From an uncultured Collinsella sp. (GTDB lineage: Bacteria > Actinomycetota > Coriobacteriia > Coriobacteriales > Coriobacteriaceae), in NCBI GenBank assembly GCA_902494935.1, contig CABUVH010000102.1:1-7173 (forward strand): a DNA stretch of 7,173 bases, in the 5' to 3' direction. Made by a program: the position numbers and the translations under genes. Positions 1 through 5,189 of the stretch are shown here, piece by piece (within the stretch, counting starts at the first letter, position 1; every line of letters starts with the position of its first letter). The notes below the pieces were generated by a model that was given only the letters and a program-made list of their open reading frames with translations, was not told the DNA's origin and did not search any database.

Positions 1-35
1 GGCGGGGGTGTGTGAAACACCCGTGCACCCCCGCC
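1..35 (-). terminator. Probable intrinsic terminator downstream of adhE
   Basis: A perfect 10-bp inverted repeat (GGCGGGGGTG at 1-10, CACCCCCGCC at 26-35) encloses a 15-nt loop. On the minus strand it begins 19 nt after the adhE stop codon, where a terminator is expected. Any T-tract for minus-strand termination would lie to the left of position 1 and cannot be seen. On the plus strand the stem is followed by GTTAAAAACC, which is not a T-tract, so it should act on the adhE side only. Confidence 0.6.
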
Positions 36-54
36 GTTAAAAACCGTGCTAAAA

Positions 55-2703
55 CTAGCAGACGGCGTAGTCCTGGGGCTCGCGGCCGTAGTAGGCGTCC
101 AGGTAGAGCTCCTTGATCTCGCTCATGAGCGGGTAGCGCGGGTTAGCGCCGGTGCACTGGTCGTTGAATGCCTGCTCGGTCATCTCGTCGAGGGTGTCGA
201 GGAAGTACTGCTCGTCAACACCGTAGTCGGCGATGGTCTTCTTGACGCCGATGAAGTCCTTGAGCTCCTCGAGCTTCGTGATGAAGTTCTCGAAGACCTC
301 CTTGTCGTCCTTGCCCTCGATGCCGCAGTACTTGGCCATCTCGGCGTAGTTGTGCAGCGCGTTGGGGTAAGGATACTGGGAGAAGGTACCCATCTTGACG
401 GGAGCCTCGGCGGCGTTGTAGCGCATGACGCGAGTCAGGATGACGGCGTTGGCGAGGCCGTGGGGCAGGTGATGGAAGGCGCCGAGCTTGTGAGCCATGG
501 AGTGGTTGAGGCCCAGGAAGGCGTTGGCGAAGGCCATACCGGCCATGCAAGAGGCGTTGTGCATCTCCTCGCGGGCATGCGGGTCCTTGGCGCCGTTCGT
601 GAAGCTGGAGGGCAGGTTCTCGAAGACGAGCTTAGCAGCGCGCTCGGAGAGGCCCTTGGTGTAGTCGGAAGCCATGATGGAGACGTAGGACTCGATGGCG
701 TGGGTCATGACGTCGATGCCGGAGGCAGCGGTCAGGCCGCGCGGAGCGGTCATGCAGTTGTCGGCGTCGACGATAGCCATGTTGGGGAGCAGCGCGTAGT
801 CGGCGAGCGGCCACTTGATGCCGGTCTCCTTGTCGGTGATGATGGCGAACGGCGTGCACTCGGAGCCGGTACCCGAAGAGGTCGGGACGGCGACGAAGTA
901 GGCCTTCTTGCCCATCTCGGGGAAGGTGAAGATACGCTTGCGGATGTCCATGAAGTCCATGGCCATGTCCTCAAACTTGCACTCGGGGTGCTCGTACATC
1001 ATCCACATGATCTTGCCGGCGTCCATAGCGGAGCCACCGCCGACGGCGATGATGACGTCCGGCTCAAAGAGAGCCATCTGCTTGGCACCGCGACGTGCGC
1101 ACTGCAGCGACGGATCGGGCTCGACGTCATAGAAGCAGTCGTGGGCGATGCCCATCTCGTCGAGCTTGGCCTCGATGGCGCGGGTGTTGCCATTCTTGAA
1201 GAGGAACTGGTCGGTGACGATGAAGGCGCGCTTCTTGCCCATGACGTTGCCCAGCTCGTCGAGGGCGACGGGCGTGGAACCCTTCTTGAAGTAGACCTTC
1301 TCGGGAGCGCGGAACCACAGCATGTTCTCACGGCGCTCGGCCACAGTCTTAACGTTGATCAAGTGCTTCACCCCAACGTTCTCGGAGACGGAGTTGCCGC
1401 CCCAGGAGCCGCAGCCCAGGGTCAGAGACGGCTTCATGCCAAAGTTGTACAGGTCACCGATGCCGCCGTGCGAGGACGGGGTGTTGATGACGATACGGCA
1501 GGCTTTCATGACGTGCTCGAACAGGCTGATCTTCTCGGCCTGAGCGGGGTGCACATACAGAGAGGCGGTGTGGCCCGGGCCACCGGCGAGCACCAGGTGC
1601 TCGGCCTTGTCGACGGCCTCCTGGAAGTCCTTGGCGTGGTACATGGCCAGGACCGGGGAGAGCTTCTCGTGGGAGAACTCCTCCTTGGCGGGGTCGGTGG
1701 AGGTGACCTCGGCGATCAGGATCTTGGTCTTGGCGGGAACCTCGATGCCGGCGAGCTCGGCGATCTTGGCGGCAGCCATGCCGGGGATGCGGTGATCGAG
1801 GGCGCCGTTCTTGAACATGGCGGCACGCAGGGCCTCCATCTCGGCACCCTGCTTGACGAAGTAGCAGCCGCGCTTCTGGAACTCGGCCTTAACCTGGTCA
1901 TAGATGGTGTCGATGACGGTCACGGACTGCTCGGAAGCGCAGATCATGCCGTTGTCGAAGGTCTTGGAGTGGATGATGGAGTTGACGGCGAGCAGCACAT
2001 CGGCGGTGTCGTCGATGATGACCGGGGTGTTACCGGCGCCAACGCCCAGGGCGGGCTTGCCCGAGGAGTAAGCGGCCTTGACCATGCCCGGGCCACCGGT
2101 GGCGAGGATGATGTCGACGTCGCGCATGACCATGTTGGTCAGCTCGATGGAGGGGACATCGACCCAGCCGATGATGCCCTCAGGGGCGCCGGCCTTGACG
2201 GCGGCGTCAAGCACGAGCTTGGCGGCGGCGATGGTGCACTTGGCGGCTGCCGGGTGCGGGGAGATGATGATGCCGTTGCGGGTCTTCAGGCTGATCAGCG
2301 TCTTGAAGATCGCGGTGGAGGTGGGGTTGGTCGTCGGGATGACGGCGCCCACGATGCCGATGGGCTCGGCGATCTTGGTGATGCCGTAAGCCTCGTCGCG
2401 CTCCAGGACACCACAGGTCTTGGTGTTCTTGTAAGCGTTGTAGATGTACTCTGCGGCGTAGTGGTTCTTGATGACCTTATCCTCAAGAACGCCGCGGCCG
2501 GTCTCCTCGATGGCCATCTTCGCCAACGGGATACGAGCCTTGTTGGCGGCCATGGCGGCCTCATAGAAGATCTTGTCGACCTGCTCCTGCGTGTACGTAG
2601 CAAAAAGCGCCTGGGCCTCTCGCATCTGAGCGAGCTTAGCCTCAAGCGCCTCTACGTTGTCCACAATTGCGGGAGTAGTGTTTTCCGGTGACTTTTTCAC
2701 CAT
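55..2703 (-). CDS. adhE: Bifunctional acetaldehyde-CoA/alcohol dehydrogenase AdhE
   Basis: AdhE reduces acetyl-CoA to acetaldehyde and then to ethanol with two NADH, which regenerates NAD+ in fermentation. In known relatives the cytosolic protein forms filaments (spirosomes). The 882 residues match the usual family length of about 870-900. The N-terminal aldehyde dehydrogenase domain (about 15-450) carries the catalytic cysteine C255 in ICASEQ and a glycine-rich ATGGPG stretch at 201-206. The C-terminal iron alcohol dehydrogenase domain (about 465-880) carries GGGSAMDAGK at 555-564. Its iron ligands are D664, H668, H734 and H748, spaced exactly as D653/H657/H723/H737 of the E. coli enzyme. 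The start is supported by AAGGAGA 5 nt upstream of ATG. The gene appears monocistronic, between its own promoter region and a terminator hairpin. After codon 5 it contains no TTA, CTA or TCA codon in frame, suggesting strong codon selection. Both active sites look intact. Confidence 0.97.
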   Translation of the reverse strand: MVKKSPENTTPAIVDNVEALEAKLAQMREAQALFATYTQEQVDKIFYEAAMAANKARIPLAKMAIEETGRGVLEDKVIKNHYAAEYIYNAYKNTKTCGVLERDEAYGITKIAEPIGIVGAVIPTTNPTSTAIFKTLISLKTRNGIIISPHPAAAKCTIAAAKLVLDAAVKAGAPEGIIGWVDVPSIELTNMVMRDVDIILATGGPGMVKAAYSSGKPALGVGAGNTPVIIDDTADVLLAVNSIIHSKTFDNGMICASEQSVTVIDTIYDQVKAEFQKRGCYFVKQGAEMEALRAAMFKNGALDHRIPGMAAAKIAELAGIEVPAKTKILIAEVTSTDPAKEEFSHEKLSPVLAMYHAKDFQEAVDKAEHLVLAGGPGHTASLYVHPAQAEKISLFEHVMKACRIVINTPSSHGGIGDLYNFGMKPSLTLGCGSWGGNSVSENVGVKHLINVKTVAERRENMLWFRAPEKVYFKKGSTPVALDELGNVMGKKRAFIVTDQFLFKNGNTRAIEAKLDEMGIAHDCFYDVEPDPSLQCARRGAKQMALFEPDVIIAVGGGSAMDAGKIMWMMYEHPECKFEDMAMDFMDIRKRIFTFPEMGKKAYFVAVPTSSGTGSECTPFAIITDKETGIKWPLADYALLPNMAIVDADNCMTAPRGLTAASGIDVMTHAIESYVSIMASDYTKGLSERAAKLVFENLPSSFTNGAKDPHAREEMHNASCMAGMAFANAFLGLNHSMAHKLGAFHHLPHGLANAVILTRVMRYNAAEAPVKMGTFSQYPYPNALHNYAEMAKYCGIEGKDDKEVFENFITKLEELKDFIGVKKTIADYGVDEQYFLDTLDEMTEQAFNDQCTGANPRYPLMSEIKELYLDAYYGREPQDYAVC

Positions 2704-2743
2704 TTGTGTCTCCTTGCGATCGGAGATTTACCCTACGCCTTGC

Positions 2744-2752
2744 ATGATAGCA
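2744..2752 (-). promoter_or_regulatory. Candidate adhE promoter (extended -10)
   Basis: On the minus strand the sequence reads TGC-TATCAT, an extended -10 element (hexamer at 2744-2749, TGN at 2750-2752). Transcription would start near 2737 and leave a leader of about 35 nt before the ATG. No good -35 lies at 17 bp spacing; CTGACC is 21 bp upstream. The hexamer sits in the middle of an inverted repeat, CTTGC-TATCAT-GCAAG (2739-2754), so a repressor dimer bound there would cover the -10. Sequence-only call. Confidence 0.45.
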
Positions 2753-2795
2753 AGAAATTATTCGGCGAACGGTCAGATTCCTCTAAAAGGCACAC

Positions 2796-2825
2796 TAAAA
2801 CGCTTCAATAAAATGAAACGTTTTA
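2796..2825. promoter_or_regulatory. Inverted pair of operator-like sites upstream of adhE
   Basis: A 30-bp near-palindrome is made of TAAAACGCTTCA (2796-2807) and TGAAACGTTTTA (2814-2825). These are the same 12-mer, TGAARCGTTTTA, in opposite orientations, separated by ATAAAA; the arms differ only at 2803/2818. Each copy has a central CG flanked by A and T runs, as in operators of LacI/GalR-family regulators such as CcpA-type cre sites. The pair lies roughly 60-90 bp upstream of the proposed adhE start point. It could be an activator site or an upstream repressor-loop site. The regulator is unknown. Confidence 0.45.
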
Positions 2826-2856
2826 AGCAAACTAATTGCCAGTGCATCGCCTCGTT

Positions 2857-2910
2857 CATTGGGGATCGACTTATATGAGCGCTTTCACTCATGTAAGTCT
2901 GTCCCCAATG
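2857..2910. repeat. 54-bp imperfect palindrome with GGGGACAG-type ends (REP/MITE-like)
   Basis: Two 23-nt arms (2857-2879 and 2888-2910) surround an 8-nt loop, CGCTTTCA. Pairing runs CATTGGGGA with TCCCCAATG (9 bp), a short TC/TG discontinuity, GACTTA with TAAGTC (6 bp), one T/G pair, then ATGAG with CTCAT (5 bp). Read on the minus strand the end is CATTGGGGACAGACTTA. A single palindrome between the rpmB terminator and the adhE control region is typical of dispersed REP-like elements moved by Y1 (RAYT-type) transposases; that family assignment is inference. AGTGCA occurs at 2841-2846 and again at 2911-2916, abutting the right end, which may be a duplication or chance. No gene lies inside it. 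Confidence 0.7.
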
Positions 2911-2915
2911 AGTGC

Positions 2916-2948
2916 AAAAAGGCGCCCTCCGTAGGGGAGGACGCCTTT
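2916..2948 (-). terminator. Intrinsic terminator of rpmB
   Basis: The arms AAAGGCG-C-CCTCC (2918-2930) and GGAGG-A-CGCCTTT (2936-2948) form a 12-bp stem with one C/A mismatch and the loop GTAGG. On the minus strand the stem is followed by TTTTT (2916-2920). It lies about 70 nt past the rpmB stop and insulates rpmB from adhE. On the plus strand no T-tract follows, so it works in one direction. Confidence 0.85.
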
Positions 2949-2969
2949 GGTAAGTTCTATTTGAACGCG

Positions 2970-3013
2970 AGGTCTTTGACCCGGAGAGTCCGAGGTACTT
3001 GTTGGTAAGACCT
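2970..3013 (-). other. Folded 3' untranslated segment of rpmB
   Basis: Between the rpmB stop and its terminator, perfect 7-nt arms (AGGTCTT at 2970-2976, AAGACCT at 3007-3013) enclose a small hairpin, CGGA-GAG-TCCG (2982-2992, plus-strand reading). Together with the terminator this would give the mRNA a structured 3' end. It matches no RNA family I recognise and may only stabilise the message. Confidence 0.3.
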
Positions 3014-3016
3014 TAT

Positions 3017-3205
3017 TTAGGAGCGCGCAACCTTGCCGGACTTGAGGCAGGTGGAGCAAACGTTCATCTTGCGACGGTGACCATCGACGACGACGTAGAC
3101 GCGCTGGATGTTGGGGCGGAACTTACGGTTGGTGACGCGGTGAGAGTGGCTGATGGAGCGACCGGCAACGGGGTGCTTACCGCAAACTTCGCAAACTTTG
3201 GACAT
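3017..3205 (-). CDS. rpmB: 50S ribosomal protein L28, zinc-ribbon form
   Basis: This is a small basic protein of the large ribosomal subunit, here 62 residues, the usual size for the family. The N-terminus reads SKVCEVCGKHPVAGRSISHS, followed by RKFRPNIQRV (27-36) and a basic VDGHRRKMNVC stretch (40-50), all typical of L28. Two CxxC pairs, C5/C8 and C50/C53, form the zinc-ribbon of the C+ paralogue; the zinc-free version lacks these cysteines. An in-frame start 16 codons upstream exists, but the chosen ATG has AAGGAGGG 6 nt before it (3212-3219) and gives the family N-terminus. The gene stands alone with its own promoter, leader hairpin and terminator. Confidence 0.96.
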   Translation of the reverse strand: MSKVCEVCGKHPVAGRSISHSHRVTNRKFRPNIQRVYVVVDGHRRKMNVCSTCLKSGKVARS

Positions 3206-3221
3206 AACTGACCCTCCTTGG

Positions 3222-3241
3222 GCGACAAACGAACATGTCGC
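3222..3241 (-). promoter_or_regulatory. Hairpin in the rpmB leader
   Basis: Perfect 6-bp arms GCGACA and TGTCGC enclose an 8-nt loop (3228-3235). The hairpin lies between the proposed transcription start near 3253 and the Shine-Dalgarno site at 3212-3219. It could protect the 5' end or modulate ribosome binding. Self-regulation by L28 is possible but not shown. Confidence 0.35.
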
Positions 3242-3259
3242 GTTAACAAACAAGCCTGA

Positions 3260-3288
3260 ACTATAGCACAGAAGCAGCTCCCTGTGCG
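3260..3288 (-). promoter_or_regulatory. Promoter of rpmB
   Basis: On the minus strand, TGC-TATAGT is an extended -10 with 5 of 6 consensus bases (hexamer at 3260-3265). Exactly 17 bp upstream lies CGCACA (3283-3288), which matches the ACA half of the -35 consensus. The predicted start near 3253 gives a leader of about 48 nt. Confidence 0.6.
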
Positions 3289-3472
3289 TAATCTACACAG
3301 AGATATTTCTCTTTTGGCGATAGTGCTCACGCCACGGCCCTGGACGTAGATCCGATTTGCGTGCAGCAGAGGGGATTATGCCAGCTCGTGCGTACGTTTT
3401 CAAGCTCGTCCACAAATATATATAGGTTTATTGAGCGTTGGGCACCGTTTACGGATTGCCCTGTATTTATGC
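3289..3472. other. Intergenic region with no recognised gene
   Basis: This stretch separates the divergent rpmB and pyr promoters. I find no convincing coding frame with a ribosome binding site, no tRNA and no riboswitch. It contains a short palindrome, AGAGA-TATT-TCTCT (3299-3312), and an AT-rich run around 3412-3430 (ACAAATATATATAGG) that could assist a promoter, but no paired -35/-10 there is good enough to call. Confidence 0.5.
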
Positions 3473-3501
3473 TCGCAATTAAGCTCGAGGTTGGCTACAC
3501 T
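3473..3501 (+). promoter_or_regulatory. Candidate promoter of the pyr operon
   Basis: TACACT at 3496-3501 fits the -10 consensus at 4 of 6 bases and the TANNNT pattern. TCGCAA at 3473-3478 is a weak -35 at 17 bp spacing. A start near 3508 would give a leader of about 148 nt containing the PyrR-like stem-loop and terminator, as expected for an attenuated operon. The weak -35 keeps confidence low. Confidence 0.35.
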
Positions 3502-3527
3502 ATCCCTTGACCATTAAAGGGGTACGA

Positions 3528-3581
3528 GATACCCACATGGAATTACATAGCTGCCAAAGAGCAGCCCTTCCTGTGGGTGTC
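3528..3581 (+). promoter_or_regulatory. PyrR-binding-loop-like RNA stem-loop
   Basis: The lower stem pairs GATACCCACA (3528-3537) with TGTGGGTGTC (3572-3581), 10 bp including one G-U. U3538 is bulged, and GGAA (3539-3542) pairs with TTCC (3568-3571). An asymmetric internal loop of 7 and 2 nt follows, then GCTGC/GCAGC (3550-3554/3561-3565) capped by the hexaloop CAAAGA. Known PyrR binding loops have the same plan: lower stem, internal bulge, about 5-bp upper stem and a hexaloop within the consensus CCNGNGAG. Here the sequence is CCAAAGAG, differing at one conserved G. Its position directly before pyrR supports the call. Its base shares 3578-3581 with the following terminator. Confidence 0.6.
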
Positions 3582-3616
3582 TGGTCCGCTTTGAGCGGTC
3601 GGGCATTTATTTTTTT
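3578..3616 (+). terminator. Attenuator terminator in the pyr leader
   Basis: TGTCTGG-T-CCGCT (3578-3590) pairs with AGCGGTCGGGCA (3594-3605). This makes a 12-bp stem with one bulged U, three G-U pairs and the loop TTG, immediately followed by TTTATTTTTTT (3606-3616). It ends 39 nt before the pyrR start codon, so transcription must pass it to reach the operon: the hallmark of attenuation. A possible weak antiterminator is CAAAG (3555-3559) pairing with CTTTG (3589-3593), extended by scattered pairs between 3561-3566 and 3583-3587. That would use the PyrR loop itself and exclude the terminator. Confidence 0.8.
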
Positions 3617-3636
3617 GACTGTGTCAGCAGTCAAGA
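3613..3636 (+). promoter_or_regulatory. Hairpin between attenuator and pyrR ribosome binding site
   Basis: TTGACTG (3615-3621) and CAGTCAA (3628-3634) form a perfect 7-bp stem with the loop TGTCAG, extendable by two pairs into the terminator T-tract. It lies 6-8 nt before the AGGAAGGAG ribosome binding site. It could stabilise readthrough mRNA or form only after the terminator is bypassed. Function is not evident from sequence. Confidence 0.35.
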
Positions 3637-3655
3637 CATGTGAGGAAGGAGATCG

Positions 3656-4240
3656 ATGGGCACGACTTCCCCCAAGGCGGTCATCATGGACGAGACCGCC
3701 GTCAATCGAGCGATGACCCGCATCGCGCACGAGATTCTCGAGCGCAACGAGGGCTGTGAAGACCTCGCTCTGGTCGGCATCGTCACGCGCGGCGACCTTC
3801 TGGCAAAGAAGCTCGCCGAGGAGATCAAGGAGATCGAGGGCGTCGACGTTCCGCTCGGCAGCCTCGACATCAGCTTCTACCGCGATGACTACGCTACCAA
3901 TTTCGCTCCCGCGATCCACGCCACCAACATTCCCTTTAGCGTCGACGGCAAGCGCGTCGTGCTGGTGGACGACATCCTGTATACGGGCCGTACCATTCGC
4001 GCCGCTCTCGACGCCGTCATGGACCTGGGCCGTCCGAGCCGCATCGAGCTGGCAGTCCTCGTTGACCGCGGCCACCGCGAGCTCCCCATCTCGCCGGACT
4101 TTGTCGGCAAGAACGTTCCCTCGTCGCATGAGGAGAACGTGCACCTATATATGAAGGAAGTCGACGGCCACACCGCTGTCGAGATTAACGACGTCGCGCC
4201 GGGTTCCCACGTGGGCTCCGCGCCGCTGGGAGGTGAGTAG
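3656..4240 (+). CDS. pyrR: Bifunctional pyr operon regulator / uracil phosphoribosyltransferase PyrR
   Basis: PyrR is a cytosolic RNA-binding regulator. In Bacillus it binds a leader stem-loop when UMP is high and favours termination; it also converts uracil and PRPP to UMP. The 194 residues are slightly longer than the usual 175-185, with the excess mainly at the C-terminus after EINDV. Visible motifs are GIVTRG (41-46, pyrophosphate loop), DISFYRDDY (71-79), the PRPP-binding loop VVLVDDILYTGRT (101-113) and LVDRGHRELP (135-144), followed by GKNVPSS (151-157). The ATG has AGGAAGGAG 4 nt upstream. It is the first gene of the operon, directly after a terminator and a PyrR-loop-like structure, which supports autoregulation. 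pyrB follows after 4 nt, so translation is probably coupled. Confidence 0.95.
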   Translation: MGTTSPKAVIMDETAVNRAMTRIAHEILERNEGCEDLALVGIVTRGDLLAKKLAEEIKEIEGVDVPLGSLDISFYRDDYATNFAPAIHATNIPFSVDGKRVVLVDDILYTGRTIRAALDAVMDLGRPSRIELAVLVDRGHRELPISPDFVGKNVPSSHEENVHLYMKEVDGHTAVEINDVAPGSHVGSAPLGGE

Positions 4241-4244
4241 TACC

Positions 4245-5189
4245 GTGGCGTTCAACCATAAGCACCTGATCGACATTACCGAGTACTCCGAAGAGGACAT
4301 CAAGCTCATCCTCGAGACCGCCAAGGCGTTCTCCGAGGTCAACGAGCGTGCGATCAAGAAGGTCCCCACGCTCAAGGGCAAGACCATCGTCAACATGTTC
4401 AACGAGCCCTCGACGCGCACCCGCAGCTCCTTTGAGCTCGCCGAGAAGCGTCTTTCGGCCGACAGCCTCAACTTTGGCGGCTCCTCGACCTCCACGGTCA
4501 AGGGCGAGAGCCTCGTCGACACCGTCGAGACCCTCAACGCCTATAAGATCGACTGCATCGTCGTGCGAGATAAGCACGCCGGTGCTCCCTACATCGTCAC
4601 GCAGAACTCGCCCGCGAGCGTCATCTGCGCCGGCGACGGCAAGCACAACCATCCCACGCAGGCCCTGCTCGACCTGTACACCATCTGGGAGCACAAGGGC
4701 GACTTCCACGGTCTGAAGGTCGCCGTCGTCGGCGATATCGCGCACTCCCGTGTTTGCGGTTCGCTGATCCCCGCCCTTAAGATCATGGGCTGCGAGACCT
4801 ACGCCGTCGCCCCCGGCACGCTGCTGCCGCCGGCGCCCGAGGTCTTGGGCTGCGACCACGTGACGAGCGACCTTGATTCCGTCCTGCCCGAGCTGGACGT
4901 CGTCTACATGCTGCGCGTGCAGCAGGAGCGCCTCGAGGGTGCCCCGTTCCCGACCATTCGCGAGTACCACAAGCTCTTCGGCCTGACCAAGGACCGCGAG
5001 AAGCTCATGAAGCCCGATGCGATCATCTGCCACCCGGGCCCCATCAACCGCGGCGTCGAGTTCGACTCCTATATGGCCGACCACCCGCAACGCTCCGTCA
5101 TCCTGGAGCAGGTCTACGCCGGTATCTGCGTGCGTATGGCTATCCTGTATCTGCTGCTTGGAGGTGCCGATAATGGCCTTGCTTCTTAA
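4245..5189 (+). CDS. pyrB: Aspartate carbamoyltransferase, catalytic chain
   Basis: PyrB joins carbamoyl phosphate and aspartate to give N-carbamoyl-L-aspartate, the committed step of pyrimidine synthesis, in the cytosol. It has 314 residues, close to the roughly 305-310 of catalytic chains. The carbamoyl phosphate motif is FNEPSTRTRSSFE (52-64). The mobile-loop lysine is K86 in STVKGES, HPTQALLDLY spans 136-145, GDIAHSR spans 163-169, and MLRVQQER is at 222-229. HPGPINRG (263-270) separates it from ornithine carbamoyltransferase. I chose GTG at 4245 because GGGAGGTGA (4228-4236) lies 8 nt before it. An in-frame GTG at 4233 would overlap that site and the pyrR stop. The gene overlaps pyrC by 17 nt. 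No pyrI regulatory chain is in view, so a Bacillus-like unregulated trimer is likely. Confidence 0.95.
   Translation: MAFNHKHLIDITEYSEEDIKLILETAKAFSEVNERAIKKVPTLKGKTIVNMFNEPSTRTRSSFELAEKRLSADSLNFGGSSTSTVKGESLVDTVETLNAYKIDCIVVRDKHAGAPYIVTQNSPASVICAGDGKHNHPTQALLDLYTIWEHKGDFHGLKVAVVGDIAHSRVCGSLIPALKIMGCETYAVAPGTLLPPAPEVLGCDHVTSDLDSVLPELDVVYMLRVQQERLEGAPFPTIREYHKLFGLTKDREKLMKPDAIICHPGPINRGVEFDSYMADHPQRSVILEQVYAGICVRMAILYLLLGGADNGLAS

Noticed and set aside
46..2691. 881-codon open frame on the plus strand across adhE
   Set aside because: It mirrors adhE codon for codon, is rich in V, L, G, D and H as expected from the reverse complement of GC-biased codons, has no recognisable motif, and starts at a GTG without a clear ribosome binding site. 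adhE on the other strand has all its catalytic residues.
2950..3013. tRNA-like look of the GTTCAAAT sequence in the rpmB 3' region (minus strand)
   Set aside because: The T-loop-like bases are not flanked by a proper 5-bp T-stem, and no acceptor stem, D-arm or anticodon arm can be drawn.
3240..3252. GTTAAC-containing sequence upstream of rpmB as a Rex operator
   Set aside because: Only one half-site resembles the Rex consensus; the second half is absent at the required spacing, and it lies upstream of a ribosomal protein gene.
3299..3315. AGAGA-TATT-TCTCT followed by TTT as a plus-strand terminator
   Set aside because: The stem is only 5 bp and AT-rich, and there is no upstream plus-strand gene to terminate.
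3507..3716. Possible leader peptide through the pyr attenuator (ATG at 3537)
   Set aside because: There is no ribosome binding site at a suitable distance. The frame runs through the terminator and T-tract and into pyrR, and has no run of regulatory codons, so it does not resemble a translated attenuator peptide.
5017..5172. Upstream extension of the pyrC frame
   Set aside because: The extra 52 residues are the out-of-frame reading of pyrB, low in complexity and Ser/Thr-rich. The ATG at 5173 has a strong ribosome binding site and the family N-terminus.
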